Positions 14,390 to 22,829 of a DNA stretch of 30,282 bases are shown one piece after another. The translations under genes were made by a program, and so were the position numbers. Source of the DNA: Nitrospiraceae bacterium (GTDB lineage: Bacteria; Nitrospirota; Thermodesulfovibrionia; Thermodesulfovibrionales; Dissulfurispiraceae). How positions within the stretch are numbered: the first letter of the stretch is position 1; each line of letters starts with the position of its first letter. The notes beneath the pieces were generated by a model. The model searched no databases. It was given only the letters and a program-made list of their open reading frames with translations, and was not told the origin of the DNA. The DNA is taken from assembly GCA_003170655.1 (NCBI GenBank), contig PMYY01000151.1, positions 1-30,282 of the forward strand, in the 5' to 3' direction.

Positions 14390-15150
14390 TTTAGCTTCAG
14401 AGTCTCTTCCATTCCAATGACGAATTTTATATAATCTACGCCGAATTTCATTAGTTCGATTTCGTCGGTCTTGATCTTTTCGAGCTTTGCGGGATCAACA
14501 TCGAAGTGCTGGAGAAAGGGACTCTCAAAGACGAAGCGCCGCAGGCGGTCCACGTCGTAGCTTGCCATGTAAAATGTTTTCTGCTGTTTTTCGTCGAAGT
14601 CCTTGCCCGGCAGGTTTCTTATGAAGAGTATTTCTTTCCAGCCCCGGTTCATCTCATCGTAGATATCCACGCCCTGGTCGTCGCGCCATTCGCCTATGGT
14701 CCATTCCCTGTCTTCGTTGAAGCCCAGGCAATGATCTTCCTTGACGAAGAAATAAAACTCCTCGGTGATGAGTTCGTTTATAGTATCGTCTTTCTTTTTG
14801 AGCGACGCTTGTCCAATAGGATAATATCGGCAATTGGCGGGCCTGTCGTCATAGATAGAGCATCCGGCTTCAGTCACGAATGAGCATTTGCGGTCTTTGT
14901 CTTCGTTCATCTTCAGGAACACAAAGGGATAATTCGATTTTTCCTCTATCTCGACATAGGTGTGATCATTCAGGAATTCGCCCGACGATAATTTGAGACG
15001 GTTCTTGAGCCGAATGATATCGTATGGGGTGAGCATGATCTGGATATTGCTGCAGCACTTGGTGAAACAGTCGATATTTTTATGGCACTTAAATTTAAAT
15101 TTAGAATTTGTGGACAGTCTTACCGTGTCCACCGACTTCATGTTCAACAT
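14380..15150 (-). CDS. YkgJ-type cysteine-cluster protein
   Basis: The 256 residues show the cysteine pattern of the YkgJ/UPF0153 family, described as a zinc- or iron-chelating domain: CHKNIDCFTKCCSNIQ near residue 23, then KCSFVTEAGCSIYDDRPANC around 89-108. The rest is acidic and charged with no recognisable domain, including a long C-terminal extension of about 100 residues, and the tail is LKLKKK. The molecular function is unknown. ATG 15150 has a strong AGGAGG (15156-15161) at 5 nt. It stands between two genes of opposite strand and seems to be a single-gene unit. A short AT-rich repeat lies within the first 30 codons. Confidence 0.75.
   Translation of the reverse strand: MLNMKSVDTVRLSTNSKFKFKCHKNIDCFTKCCSNIQIMLTPYDIIRLKNRLKLSSGEFLNDHTYVEIEEKSNYPFVFLKMNEDKDRKCSFVTEAGCSIYDDRPANCRYYPIGQASLKKKDDTINELITEEFYFFVKEDHCLGFNEDREWTIGEWRDDQGVDIYDEMNRGWKEILFIRNLPGKDFDEKQQKTFYMASYDVDRLRRFVFESPFLQHFDVDPAKLEKIKTDEIELMKFGVDYIKFVIGMEETLKLKKK
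15089..15112. repeat. AT-rich AAATTTAAATTT repeat inside a gene
   Basis: The run AAATTTAAATTTAGAATTTG encodes SKFKFK just before the first cysteine of the YkgJ-type protein. It resembles the AT-rich stretch at 23021-23055 inside yggS (both share ACAAATT-type units on one strand). Its low GC contrasts with the flanking coding sequence. Confidence 0.35.
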
Positions 15151-15244
15151 AACAGCCTCCTAAAGCAATTTTTTAATTTTAACATTTACTCGTTCTTTTA
15201 GGACAATCAGCGCCGCCGCACACAAAAATGGTATATTTAATAAC

Positions 15245-17038
15245 ATGGTTACAGTGAGGAAAAAACTGGGGGAATTGCTGATGGAGCAGGGGTTGCTCAC
15301 AAATGAGCAGCTTATTTCAGCGCTCACCCACCAGAAGACCATCAAAAAGAAGCTGGGTGAAACGCTTGTTTCCCTCAACTATGCCACAAAGGAGCAGATA
15401 ATCGAAGCGCTGGCAAAGAAATTTTCGCTGCCGATTATCGAGTTCCTGGACAATGTAGACTGCGAACTATCCCTCGAGCTCAAGACCATCATTCCCAAGA
15501 AGATGGCCAAACAGAGGGTAATCTTCCCACTCGAGAAGAAGAACTCGACGCTCCTCCTGGTTATGGCAGACCCCCTTGATTATCGCGCGATAGACGATAT
15601 CGCATTCAATACCAAGCTCAGAATATCGCCGCTCATCTCCCACGAAAGCTCCATACTCGATGCGATAGAACGCTACTATGTCGAAGGTGCGGACAGTCCT
15701 GAACTTCTCGATCTCTACAGCTCAAACATAAGTGCCGACAAGGAAATCCAGTTCTCCGAGGTTCCGAAAAGTGAAGAGACGGATTCGAATATCGAGTCCC
15801 TTTATTCTAAAAGCAAAGCGCCGCCTATAGTGAAGCTTGTAGCTATGATGATTGCCGAGGCGATCAAGATGAGGGCCAGCGATATTCACATCGAGCCACG
15901 GCGGCGTATAGTGCAGGTGAGGTTCAGGGTCGACGGGGATCTGAGGAATATCTTCACCTATGACAGGAATATCCACGAATCGGTCATATCGCGCATAAAG
16001 ATAATTTCAAGCCTTGATATTACCAATCGCCGGTTGCCGCAGGACGGTAGCAGCCATGTAACGCTGCATGATAAGGAGATCGATCTCAGGATATCAACGA
16101 TTCCGTCCATTTACGGGGAGAAGGTTGTTATCAGGCTGCTCGACCAGAGTTCTGGTGTCGTAACTCTCCAGGAACTCGGCATGCCTGAGGAGATGAGACA
16201 TTCGGTCTCGGGCATTCTCAGGCGTCCGCAGGGGATGCTCGTCGTAACAGGACCGACGGGGAGCGGAAAGACAACGACTCTATATGCCGCTCTCAATCAT
16301 ATGAAGTCGGAGACCAGGAATATCGTTACAGTCGAAGACCCGGTCGAGTACAAGATCGAGGGCATTACACAAATACAGGTCCATGATGACATTGGCAGAA
16401 CCTTTGCCAATATCCTCCGGTCCGTTCTGCGGCAAGACCCCGACGTTATAAAGGTGGGAGAGGTTCGCGACCGTGAAACAGCAGAGATAGCCATGAGGGC
16501 ATCCATGACGGGCCATCTGGTGTTGACGACGCTGCATACCAACAGTACGGCTGCAACAATCACGCGCCTTCTAGATATTGGCATACCCCCGTATCTTCTC
16601 GGATCGTCACTTAGCGCTATACTTGCACAGCGTCTTGTAAAAAGGATATGTATCCATTGCAAGGTCGAGCTGGCTGTGGACGAGGAACTTGCGGTATTTA
16701 TGGACAGTTTTGGATTGCCTGAGATAAAGAAGCATTACAAGGGAGAGGGTTGTCAGCATTGTTACAATAGCGGCTACCTTGGTAGAACCGCAATTTACGA
16801 GTATCTTCCAGTTAGCCTAGCGATTAAAACTGTGCTATTCAAAGATGCATCCGAGATAAAGATAACCGAAGTTGCGCGGCATGAAGGCGTCAAATTATTG
16901 TTTGATGATGCATGGGAAAAGGTAGGGTTTGGTATTACTACCGTGGAGGAAGTCTTGGCTAAGATCCAGCTCGAAGAAAGCGCAGTCAAGAAAAGCCCAA
17001 AGAAGACGGCGAAGACGAAGAAGATTACAAAGACATAA
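15245..17038 (+). CDS. Type IV pilus / type II secretion ATPase (PilB/GspE), canonical
   Basis: Hexameric cytoplasmic ATPase that drives pilus extension or type II secretion. The 597 residues begin with an MshEN-like domain (KLGELLMEQGLLTNEQLISAL), a fold that binds c-di-GMP in some relatives. Then follow ASDIHIEPR, Walker A GPTGSGKTTT at about 336, the Asp box VEDPVEY, Walker B RQDPDVIKVGEVRD, the His box TLHTNS near 430, and a zinc site of two CxxC pairs (CIHC, CQHC). All catalytic features are intact. The tail is unusually Lys-rich. There is no Shine-Dalgarno, and TATATT ends 7 nt before the ATG. No other pilus gene is adjacent, so PilB and GspE cannot be separated. Confidence 0.9.
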   Translation: MVTVRKKLGELLMEQGLLTNEQLISALTHQKTIKKKLGETLVSLNYATKEQIIEALAKKFSLPIIEFLDNVDCELSLELKTIIPKKMAKQRVIFPLEKKNSTLLLVMADPLDYRAIDDIAFNTKLRISPLISHESSILDAIERYYVEGADSPELLDLYSSNISADKEIQFSEVPKSEETDSNIESLYSKSKAPPIVKLVAMMIAEAIKMRASDIHIEPRRRIVQVRFRVDGDLRNIFTYDRNIHESVISRIKIISSLDITNRRLPQDGSSHVTLHDKEIDLRISTIPSIYGEKVVIRLLDQSSGVVTLQELGMPEEMRHSVSGILRRPQGMLVVTGPTGSGKTTTLYAALNHMKSETRNIVTVEDPVEYKIEGITQIQVHDDIGRTFANILRSVLRQDPDVIKVGEVRDRETAEIAMRASMTGHLVLTTLHTNSTAATITRLLDIGIPPYLLGSSLSAILAQRLVKRICIHCKVELAVDEELAVFMDSFGLPEIKKHYKGEGCQHCYNSGYLGRTAIYEYLPVSLAIKTVLFKDASEIKITEVARHEGVKLLFDDAWEKVGFGITTVEEVLAKIQLEESAVKKSPKKTAKTKKITKT

Positions 17039-17065
17039 TCCTCCGCAAGACAATCAACGCGAGTC

Positions 17066-17458
17066 TCATACGATTTTAATGGTAATGTTGCGGGTCCTGG
17101 GGCCGTCGAACTCACAGAAGAAGATCGCTTGCCAGGTTCCTAAGGCCGGCTTGCCGTCTTCTATCAGACAAATAGCTGAAGTCCCCACAAGCGTCGCCTT
17201 TATGTGTGCCGCAGAATTCCCTTCACCGTGATGATAATCCCCATCAAAGGGTACGAGTTTGTTAAGACTCGCCAATATGTCCAGCTTGACCGAGGGATCG
17301 GCCCCTTCATTTATCGTGACCCCCGCTGTTGTATGAGGGACATATATGCAGCATAGACCTTCTTTTATACTTGATGCACTGACTGCGCTGCGAACCTTCT
17401 CAGTTATATCGATGAGTTCGGGTCTCGATTTGGTGCTGATCGACAGGATCTTTTTCAT
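17066..17458 (-). CDS. YjbQ family protein (UPF0047)
   Basis: Small cytoplasmic protein (130 aa) of the YjbQ family; members show weak thiamine phosphate synthase activity, but the physiological role is unclear. It carries the three conserved blocks VPHTTAGVTINEGADP, HGEGNSAAHIKA and LGTWQAIFFCEFDGPR. The ATG overlaps the folK TGA as ATGA, so it is the last gene of dapL-folK-yjbQ. Its stop is 27 nt from that of the converging pilB-like gene. Confidence 0.92.
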   Translation of the reverse strand: MKKILSISTKSRPELIDITEKVRSAVSASSIKEGLCCIYVPHTTAGVTINEGADPSVKLDILASLNKLVPFDGDYHHGEGNSAAHIKATLVGTSAICLIEDGKPALGTWQAIFFCEFDGPRTRNITIKIV

Positions 17459-17925
17459 TGCAAATTCACCTTTCCCAAGTTCCCCGCCAATTGTTTGATC
17501 GTGGCTTTTAAAACGGGGTGGACGAATTCAGCCGCAATCTCAGCCAGCGGAAGCAGCACGAACTCGCGTTTGTGCAGGAGCGGATGCGGAATTGCCAGTT
17601 CATCACACGAAATTACCAGGTCATCATAAAAAAGCAGGTCGAGATCGATGAGACGGGGGCCCCAGCGCACGCCGTCCTGCCGTCCCATCTCTTTTTCGAT
17701 AGTTTTTAAAATCGGCAAAAGTTCCGATGGATTGATGTTGGTCTCGGCTTTCACTGCCATATTCACGAAATCGGGCTGGTCTTCAACACCCCAGGGTTTC
17801 GTGCGATAGGGCGACGATGTTTTTTTTACCGTGATGCCATTTTCCGACAATCTTTCGATAGCAGTCTTACAGTTACCTTCTTTGTCGCCGAGGTTCGACC
17901 CGATGCCAATGTATATTATGGCCAT
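17455..17925 (-). CDS. folK: 6-hydroxymethyl-7,8-dihydropterin pyrophosphokinase FolK
   Basis: Transfers pyrophosphate from ATP to 6-hydroxymethyl-dihydropterin in folate synthesis. The 156 residues include YIGIGSNLGDKEGN, SPYRTKPWGVEDQPDFVNM and the metal-binding signature RWGPRLIDLDLLFYDD with its two aspartates, followed by PHPLLHKREFVLLPL. The ATG directly follows the dapL TAG without a gap, so translation is probably coupled. No folP or folB is beside it. Confidence 0.95.
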   Translation of the reverse strand: MAIIYIGIGSNLGDKEGNCKTAIERLSENGITVKKTSSPYRTKPWGVEDQPDFVNMAVKAETNINPSELLPILKTIEKEMGRQDGVRWGPRLIDLDLLFYDDLVISCDELAIPHPLLHKREFVLLPLAEIAAEFVHPVLKATIKQLAGNLGKVNLQ

Positions 17926-19092
17926 CTAGAGAACTTTTTTGATTCTGCCGACCGCTTCCCTGATCCTCTCGGCATTTTGAGTGAGTGCAAAGCGGATATA
18001 TCCCTCACCTGGTGCACCGAACCCGACTCCCGGCGTGCCCAGGACCCCGGTTTTCTCAAGCAGATGCGAAACAAAGGTTGCAGAAGTATAGCCGGTCGGC
18101 ACCTTGGTCCATACGTAAAAAGTAGCCTTCGGCTTCTTAACGCTTATTCCTATCTCGTTGAGACCGTTGCACAGTACGTCTCTTCGCTCCTGATATGTAT
18201 CCCTTATCCCCGACAGAAGTGAGTCTTCGGTACTAAGTGCTGCTATTGAGGCCTCCTGCACAGCCTGGAATATGCCGGAATCGAGGTTGGACTTGATCTT
18301 CCCGAGGCCGGCAAGGACGTCCTTGTTGCCGACCGCAAAACCAATTCTCCAGCCAGTCATATTGTATGTTTTGGACAGGGAATGGAACTCAATACCCACC
18401 TCACAGGCGCCTTCCATTTCGAGGAAGCTCAGCGGTTTTTTGCCGTCATAATATACTTCAGAATATGCTGCGTCATGGCAGAGGATGATATCGTATTTTG
18501 CTGCCAGCTCTATCGCCTCCATGTAAAACTCTTTGGGAGCGAGCGCAGCTGTCGGATTGTTTGGATAATTCAGGAACATCAGTTTTGCCCTTTTGAGCAC
18601 AGACTCAGGGATGGCCTTGAAATCGGGCAGAAAAGCATTGTCCTCAATCAGGGGCATCAGGTACGATTCTCCACCGGCAAAAAGTGTTGCGACCGGATAG
18701 ACAGGATAACCCGGAGACGGCACGAGCACTACATCGCCAGGGTTGACGAAGGCAAATGGTATGTGGCCAATACCCTCTTTGGATCCGATCAGCGAGAGGA
18801 CCTCGGTTTTCGGATCGAGTGTGGCGCTGAACCTTCTCTTATACCACCCGGCAACAGCCTCACGATATGAAAGCATTCCTTCATATGAAGGATAACGGTG
18901 ATGTTCCGCCTTTTCAACAGCCTTTTTCATTGCTTCCACGATATGCTTCGGTGTCGGTATGTCAGGATCGCCTATGCTGAGATCTATGACGTCAACGCCC
19001 CTGGAAATGGCCTCCTGCTTCATCTTGTCGATGGTAGCGAAGAGATAGGGTGGAAGGTTTTTTACACGGTCGGCAAGTTCGATCTTGATCAT
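17926..19092 (-). CDS. dapL: LL-diaminopimelate aminotransferase (DapL-like)
   Basis: PLP-dependent class I/II aminotransferase, 388 residues. It opens with VKNLPPYLFATIDKMKQEA and DLSIGDPDIPTP, has FLNYPNNPT, CHDAAYSEVYYDG and the PLP-lysine motif SLSKTYNMTGWRIG, all typical of the DapL2-type enzymes that convert tetrahydrodipicolinate directly to LL-diaminopimelate. Close relatives include alanine and other aminotransferases, so the substrate is likely rather than proven. ATG 19092 has GGAGG at about 9 nt, while the frame stays open to 19164. It is the first gene before folK and yjbQ. Confidence 0.82.
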   Translation of the reverse strand: MIKIELADRVKNLPPYLFATIDKMKQEAISRGVDVIDLSIGDPDIPTPKHIVEAMKKAVEKAEHHRYPSYEGMLSYREAVAGWYKRRFSATLDPKTEVLSLIGSKEGIGHIPFAFVNPGDVVLVPSPGYPVYPVATLFAGGESYLMPLIEDNAFLPDFKAIPESVLKRAKLMFLNYPNNPTAALAPKEFYMEAIELAAKYDIILCHDAAYSEVYYDGKKPLSFLEMEGACEVGIEFHSLSKTYNMTGWRIGFAVGNKDVLAGLGKIKSNLDSGIFQAVQEASIAALSTEDSLLSGIRDTYQERRDVLCNGLNEIGISVKKPKATFYVWTKVPTGYTSATFVSHLLEKTGVLGTPGVGFGAPGEGYIRFALTQNAERIREAVGRIKKVL

Positions 19093-19225
19093 CTGTCTCC
19101 TCCGAAAAGCAGTAAAATAATTTTCGATATTCCAAGTAATCTGGGGGTTACGAATAATAACCAAATATTTTATAGCAGTGACAGCTCAAAGGTCAAAGAT
19201 TCAAACGATGCTGAAGGATGACCTG

Positions 19226-19253
19226 AAAAATAAAAAAGGGCGCTCTTTTAGCG
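19226..19253 (-). terminator. Probable weak terminator after the secreted protein gene
   Basis: On the minus strand CGCT-AAAAG-AGCG (19253-19241) is followed by CCC and a T-rich tract TTTTTTATTTTT (19237-19226), about 40 nt past the stop codon at 19289. The stem is short, so confidence is limited. The rest of the 196-nt gap up to dapL holds the dapL promoter area and no gene. Confidence 0.4.
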
Positions 19254-19288
19254 GAACACGCTTTTGAGGAAAGCAGGCTTCTTCTTTT

Positions 19289-19708
19289 TTAGCAGCCTTC
19301 TACGCTTTTTTTCTTCTTTGCGGGCTTACTGTCCTGAGCTGCCGGTTTTACTGCGGGTTCAGCCTTTTTTTCTTCTTTCTTCGGGGCCTTAGCAGCCTTG
19401 ATGCCGGCGGCGGTCGCTTTTCCGTCCGACTCGGTATACGTTACGACGATCTTATCGCCGACCTTTACATCTTTCAACATCTTCTCATCGGCAGAGAAGG
19501 TCATCTCCTTCTTGCCCTTGATCGTCACAGTAGCAGCCGCGGCATCTACGGCCTTAACCTCACCGGTCAGCTGATGCTTCTTGGCTGCCGACTTCTTTGC
19601 TTCCTTCGCGGGAGCAGCTTTCGTCTCTGTGACCTTATCGGCTGCGAAAGCCGCAGTCAATGAAAATGCAAACATAAGCGCGACAATAAGTGCTAAAATC
19701 TTCTTCAT
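19289..19708 (-). CDS. Small secreted Lys/Ala-rich protein
   Basis: A 139-residue protein with a clear Sec signal peptide: KK, the hydrophobic core ILALIVALMFAFSLTAA and a likely cut after AFA near residue 20. The mature part has a Lys/Ala linker, then a small beta-rich unit of about 60 residues (LTGEVKAVDAAAATVTIKG, DVKVGDKIVVTYTESDGKAT) that looks like an OB-type or DUF5666-like fold, then a Lys/Pro/Ala tail ending in VEGC. The function is unknown; it should be periplasmic. ATG 19708 fits a GGGGGA Shine-Dalgarno; ATG 19717 is too close to it. A lone cysteine as last residue is unusual. Confidence 0.75.
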   Translation of the reverse strand: MKKILALIVALMFAFSLTAAFAADKVTETKAAPAKEAKKSAAKKHQLTGEVKAVDAAAATVTIKGKKEMTFSADEKMLKDVKVGDKIVVTYTESDGKATAAGIKAAKAPKKEEKKAEPAVKPAAQDSKPAKKKKSVEGC

Positions 19709-19829
19709 TCGATACATCCCCCTTTTTGACTCGATTTGGAGATCTCCCGTTATTTGTAATTCTATAGTATCATTTTGCACGCCGGAAAGAAAAGACAGGC
19801 TATTGCTGCGTAATGTGAGAGAAACGCTT

Positions 19830-21224
19830 CTAGGTTCGCAAATCAGGATTATTTTCCCCAATCTGGGAACCATCGTTAAGGCCGAATTTTTCGAGCCTGT
19901 ACCAGAAGGTCTTATAGCTCATCCCGAGTAGCCTGGCGGCCCTGGCTGCCACATTATTCGTCTTGGCCATGGCCTTTTTGATGAGCATCTTCTCCATTTC
20001 CTCGAAATTGATGCCCTCATCCGGTATCTCAATGTCAAAGGGACTGCTGCTTCCGGGCATTTTTAGTTCGCCCCTGATATCAGCCAGTGATATCGACTCG
20101 CTGTCGCACATCAGGACCGCACGCTCCACGACCGACTCGAGCTGCCTGATGTTGCCCGGCCAATAATAGTCATTCAATGCCTTAAGGGCACCTTCGCTGG
20201 CGCCTTTGACTCTTTTGCCGAATTCCTGGTTGTACTTGCTGATGAAGAAATCGACCAGTGGAGGTATGTCTTCCTTGCGCTCTTTCAGGGAGGGCAGTTC
20301 GACAGTGACAACCTTCAGCCGGTAAAAGAGGTCCTCCCTGAATTTGCTGCGTGAAACCTCTTTTTCGAGGTCCTTGTTGGTTGCGGCAAGGATCCGGACA
20401 TCTATCTTTATGCTGTCATGTCCTCCTATCCTCCTGACTTCCTTGTCCTGTAATACCCGTAGGAGTTTCGTCTGGGTAAGGAGGGGAAGGTCCCCGATCT
20501 CATCGAGGAAAAGAGTGCCCTTATTGCTGGCTTCGAAAAGGCCGATTTTTCGGTGCGTCGCCCCGGTGAAAGCACCGGGTTCATAGCCGAAGAGTTCGCT
20601 TTCGATAAGGTTGTCCGGGATTGCGGCGCAGTTAATGGCGGTGAACGGCCCAGTTTTCCGCAAGCTGTTGTAATGGACCGCCCGGGCGATCAACTCTTTT
20701 CCGGTACCGCTTTCACCGAAGATGAGGACCGTTACCGATGTAGGCGCCACCTTTTTGACGACATCCATGATCTCCTGCATCCTCCTGGAACTGCCTATGA
20801 TGCCGTCCATGCTGAACTTCTCGTAAAGGGCGTTCCTGAGGGTGATATTCTCCCTGATGAGCTGCATCCGCTCGGCGGCTTTCTGCACCGTCATGACGAT
20901 TGCATCTTTTTCGAGCGGCTTTGTGAGATAGTCGAAGGCGCCCTTTTTCATCGCTTCTACTGCAGAGGAGATGGTTCCGTATGCTGTCATAATGATTACC
21001 GCAGGTTTCACGGATCCATCTGGCAATGCAGCCAGAAGTTGCAGTCCGGAGATGCCGCCCATCTTCAGGTCAGTGAGGACAATGTCCGGGGCGAATGTCT
21101 TGATCAGTTCTAGGCCCTTCTCGGCTGAGTGCGCAGTGTGGACCTCATACCCTTCGTCTTCGAGTATGGTCTCTAAAATGTTTCTCTGTCGCTGTTCGTC
21201 GTCGATGACAATTATGACCGGCAT
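19830..21224 (-). CDS. Sigma54-dependent response regulator (NtrC family)
   Basis: Transcription activator for sigma54 promoters, 464 residues. It has a receiver domain with Asp8/Asp9, phosphoacceptor Asp52 and Lys in YLTKPLE; an AAA+ domain with Walker A GESGTGKE, the sigma54-contact loop GAFTGA, Walker B LFLDEIGD and the sensor WPGNIRQLE; and a C-terminal Fis-type helix-turn-helix (AARAARLLGMSYKTFWYRL). It is 15 nt downstream of the histidine kinase gene in the same direction, so the two form a two-component pair. I found no clear -24/-12 promoter (TGGCAC-N5-TTGC) between genes in the window, so its targets are probably elsewhere. Confidence 0.95.
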   Translation of the reverse strand: MPVIIVIDDEQRQRNILETILEDEGYEVHTAHSAEKGLELIKTFAPDIVLTDLKMGGISGLQLLAALPDGSVKPAVIIMTAYGTISSAVEAMKKGAFDYLTKPLEKDAIVMTVQKAAERMQLIRENITLRNALYEKFSMDGIIGSSRRMQEIMDVVKKVAPTSVTVLIFGESGTGKELIARAVHYNSLRKTGPFTAINCAAIPDNLIESELFGYEPGAFTGATHRKIGLFEASNKGTLFLDEIGDLPLLTQTKLLRVLQDKEVRRIGGHDSIKIDVRILAATNKDLEKEVSRSKFREDLFYRLKVVTVELPSLKERKEDIPPLVDFFISKYNQEFGKRVKGASEGALKALNDYYWPGNIRQLESVVERAVLMCDSESISLADIRGELKMPGSSSPFDIEIPDEGINFEEMEKMLIKKAMAKTNNVAARAARLLGMSYKTFWYRLEKFGLNDGSQIGENNPDLRT

Positions 21225-21239
21225 GGCGATCTATTCCCC

Positions 21240-22688
21240 TTACAATACGGTATATTTTTTAAGCGGGATGGTGAATGTCATCTCGCTGCCTTTACCTGGC
21301 TCACTCTTGAAATCCACCCTGCCTCCGTGCTCCTCGATGACCCGCCTCGTCAGAGGGAGTCCCAGGCCCAGGCCAGCCTCCTTGGTCGAGAAGAAGGGTT
21401 CAAATATCTTGGGCAGGTTTTCCTGCGGCACCCCTTCACCCTTATCGGAAATGGTGAGCACAAAAAGATCCTTGTCGACAGCGGTCTTAATGAGCAATAT
21501 TTTCTCATCTGATGATGAGGCCATTGAATGAAAAGAATTCGTAACCACATTCAGCACACACGTCTTAAACAGATCCGGATCGAGGTAAAGTTCGACGGGA
21601 GAGTCGTAATCCTTCACCAGTTCTATTCCCTCCACATCCGCCCTTGCCCAGACGAGGTCGATGATGTCGTCGAGGAGTCCCTTTACATTGACCATCTGCC
21701 GGTTCAGCGACAGGGGCCGGCTGTAATCGAGAAAGTCGTTGACAAGTTTATCGAGGCGGTTGATCTCCTGCCTGATACCGCTGATAAGGCTGCTGAATTT
21801 CTCGTGCTTCGTCCTGTCGTCGGGTCTGTATTTTTCGCCAATATGGTCGATGCTCAGGCTGATAAAGTTTAGTGGGTTACGGATCTCGTGGGCCATATGG
21901 CGCGATAGCTGTCCGAGGCCAGACAGGTGTTCGGCCTCCCTCAATCTTTCCTCAAGTGTCCTGGCCGCCCTTAGCTTGGTTACCATGAAGTTGAAGCTTT
22001 CAGAGAGCTTTCCGATTTCGTCGTTGCTCTCCACGCGGAGCTGCTGGTTCAGGTCCCCTGCCGCAACACGCATGGCAGCATTAACTACCTTTTCTATAGG
22101 CCGCGTGTATTGTCGAGCGAGTATCAGCGTAAAGATAATCCCTATGCCGAATACGAAGAGGGTTGCAATAACCCTGCTAATAACATTCGCCCGGAGCACG
22201 TCCGAGAAATCATCCTTGTTGATCCGGAGATGAATGTATCCGTATTGAGTGTCCCCCGCGACAACGGGAAGAATTACATTGAAGGTCTTTCCCTCTTCGG
22301 AGACAGGTTCCCCGAGTTCAGCCCTTATGATCAGCTCTTTCTTCTTGTGAGTCATCGGTTCGCCAATTCTCTGGGGGTTGGTACTGGCCACAATCTCATT
22401 CGCATTGCTTATAATTGATATCTCTTTTACGCCTTTGGCATTCAGCTTCTTCAGGTACTGGGCCAGCCTGGCCTCATCGGACTTGTCTTTGCCCGTTGTT
22501 ACCTCTTCAACTCCTATCTGGATCGCTTTAGTGAGTTCGGTGGTCTGCTTTTCCAGCTCCTTGAAGAGCTTTCTTTCGGATTCTGAATAAAGCAACATGA
22601 GGATGGTTATCAGCATGAAGCTAAGAAACAGCATGATCATTGTAAGGCGCATGTTGAGAGAAAATCGCACTTTGACCTTTTTGAACAT
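21240..22688 (-). CDS. Membrane sensor histidine kinase
   Basis: Partner kinase of the following response regulator, 482 residues. Domains in order: membrane helix at about 14-33, periplasmic sensor of about 135 residues resembling a single Cache/PAS-like fold, membrane helix at about 170-191, HAMP linker, HisKA with His267 in HMAHEIRNPLN, and HATPase with NVVTNSFHS, ISDKGEGVP and GLGLGLPL. The overall type is like AtoS/ZraS kinases that pair with NtrC-family regulators. The stimulus cannot be read from the sequence. TATTAT ends 5 nt before the ATG and no Shine-Dalgarno is visible. Confidence 0.94.
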   Translation of the reverse strand: MFKKVKVRFSLNMRLTMIMLFLSFMLITILMLLYSESERKLFKELEKQTTELTKAIQIGVEEVTTGKDKSDEARLAQYLKKLNAKGVKEISIISNANEIVASTNPQRIGEPMTHKKKELIIRAELGEPVSEEGKTFNVILPVVAGDTQYGYIHLRINKDDFSDVLRANVISRVIATLFVFGIGIIFTLILARQYTRPIEKVVNAAMRVAAGDLNQQLRVESNDEIGKLSESFNFMVTKLRAARTLEERLREAEHLSGLGQLSRHMAHEIRNPLNFISLSIDHIGEKYRPDDRTKHEKFSSLISGIRQEINRLDKLVNDFLDYSRPLSLNRQMVNVKGLLDDIIDLVWARADVEGIELVKDYDSPVELYLDPDLFKTCVLNVVTNSFHSMASSSDEKILLIKTAVDKDLFVLTISDKGEGVPQENLPKIFEPFFSTKEAGLGLGLPLTRRVIEEHGGRVDFKSEPGKGSEMTFTIPLKKYTVL

Positions 22689-22829
22689 TATTTATAATAT
22701 CAGAAAGACAACGGCTTTTCATAATGGCTTGCCTGCTGAATAGTGCCGCCAATTGTCACGAATATCAAGGAGTTGGGTATCTGGAGCCGTCTTGCAATTA
22801 GTAAGGGGTAGATACTAGTATAGAAGACT

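Noticed and set aside
20553..21113. 186-codon ORF opposite the response regulator
   Set aside because: Antisense to intact receiver and AAA+ motifs.
22689..22829. Sigma54 promoter near the kinase/regulator genes
   Set aside because: No TGGCAC-N5-TTGC pattern with the invariant GG and GC at correct spacing.
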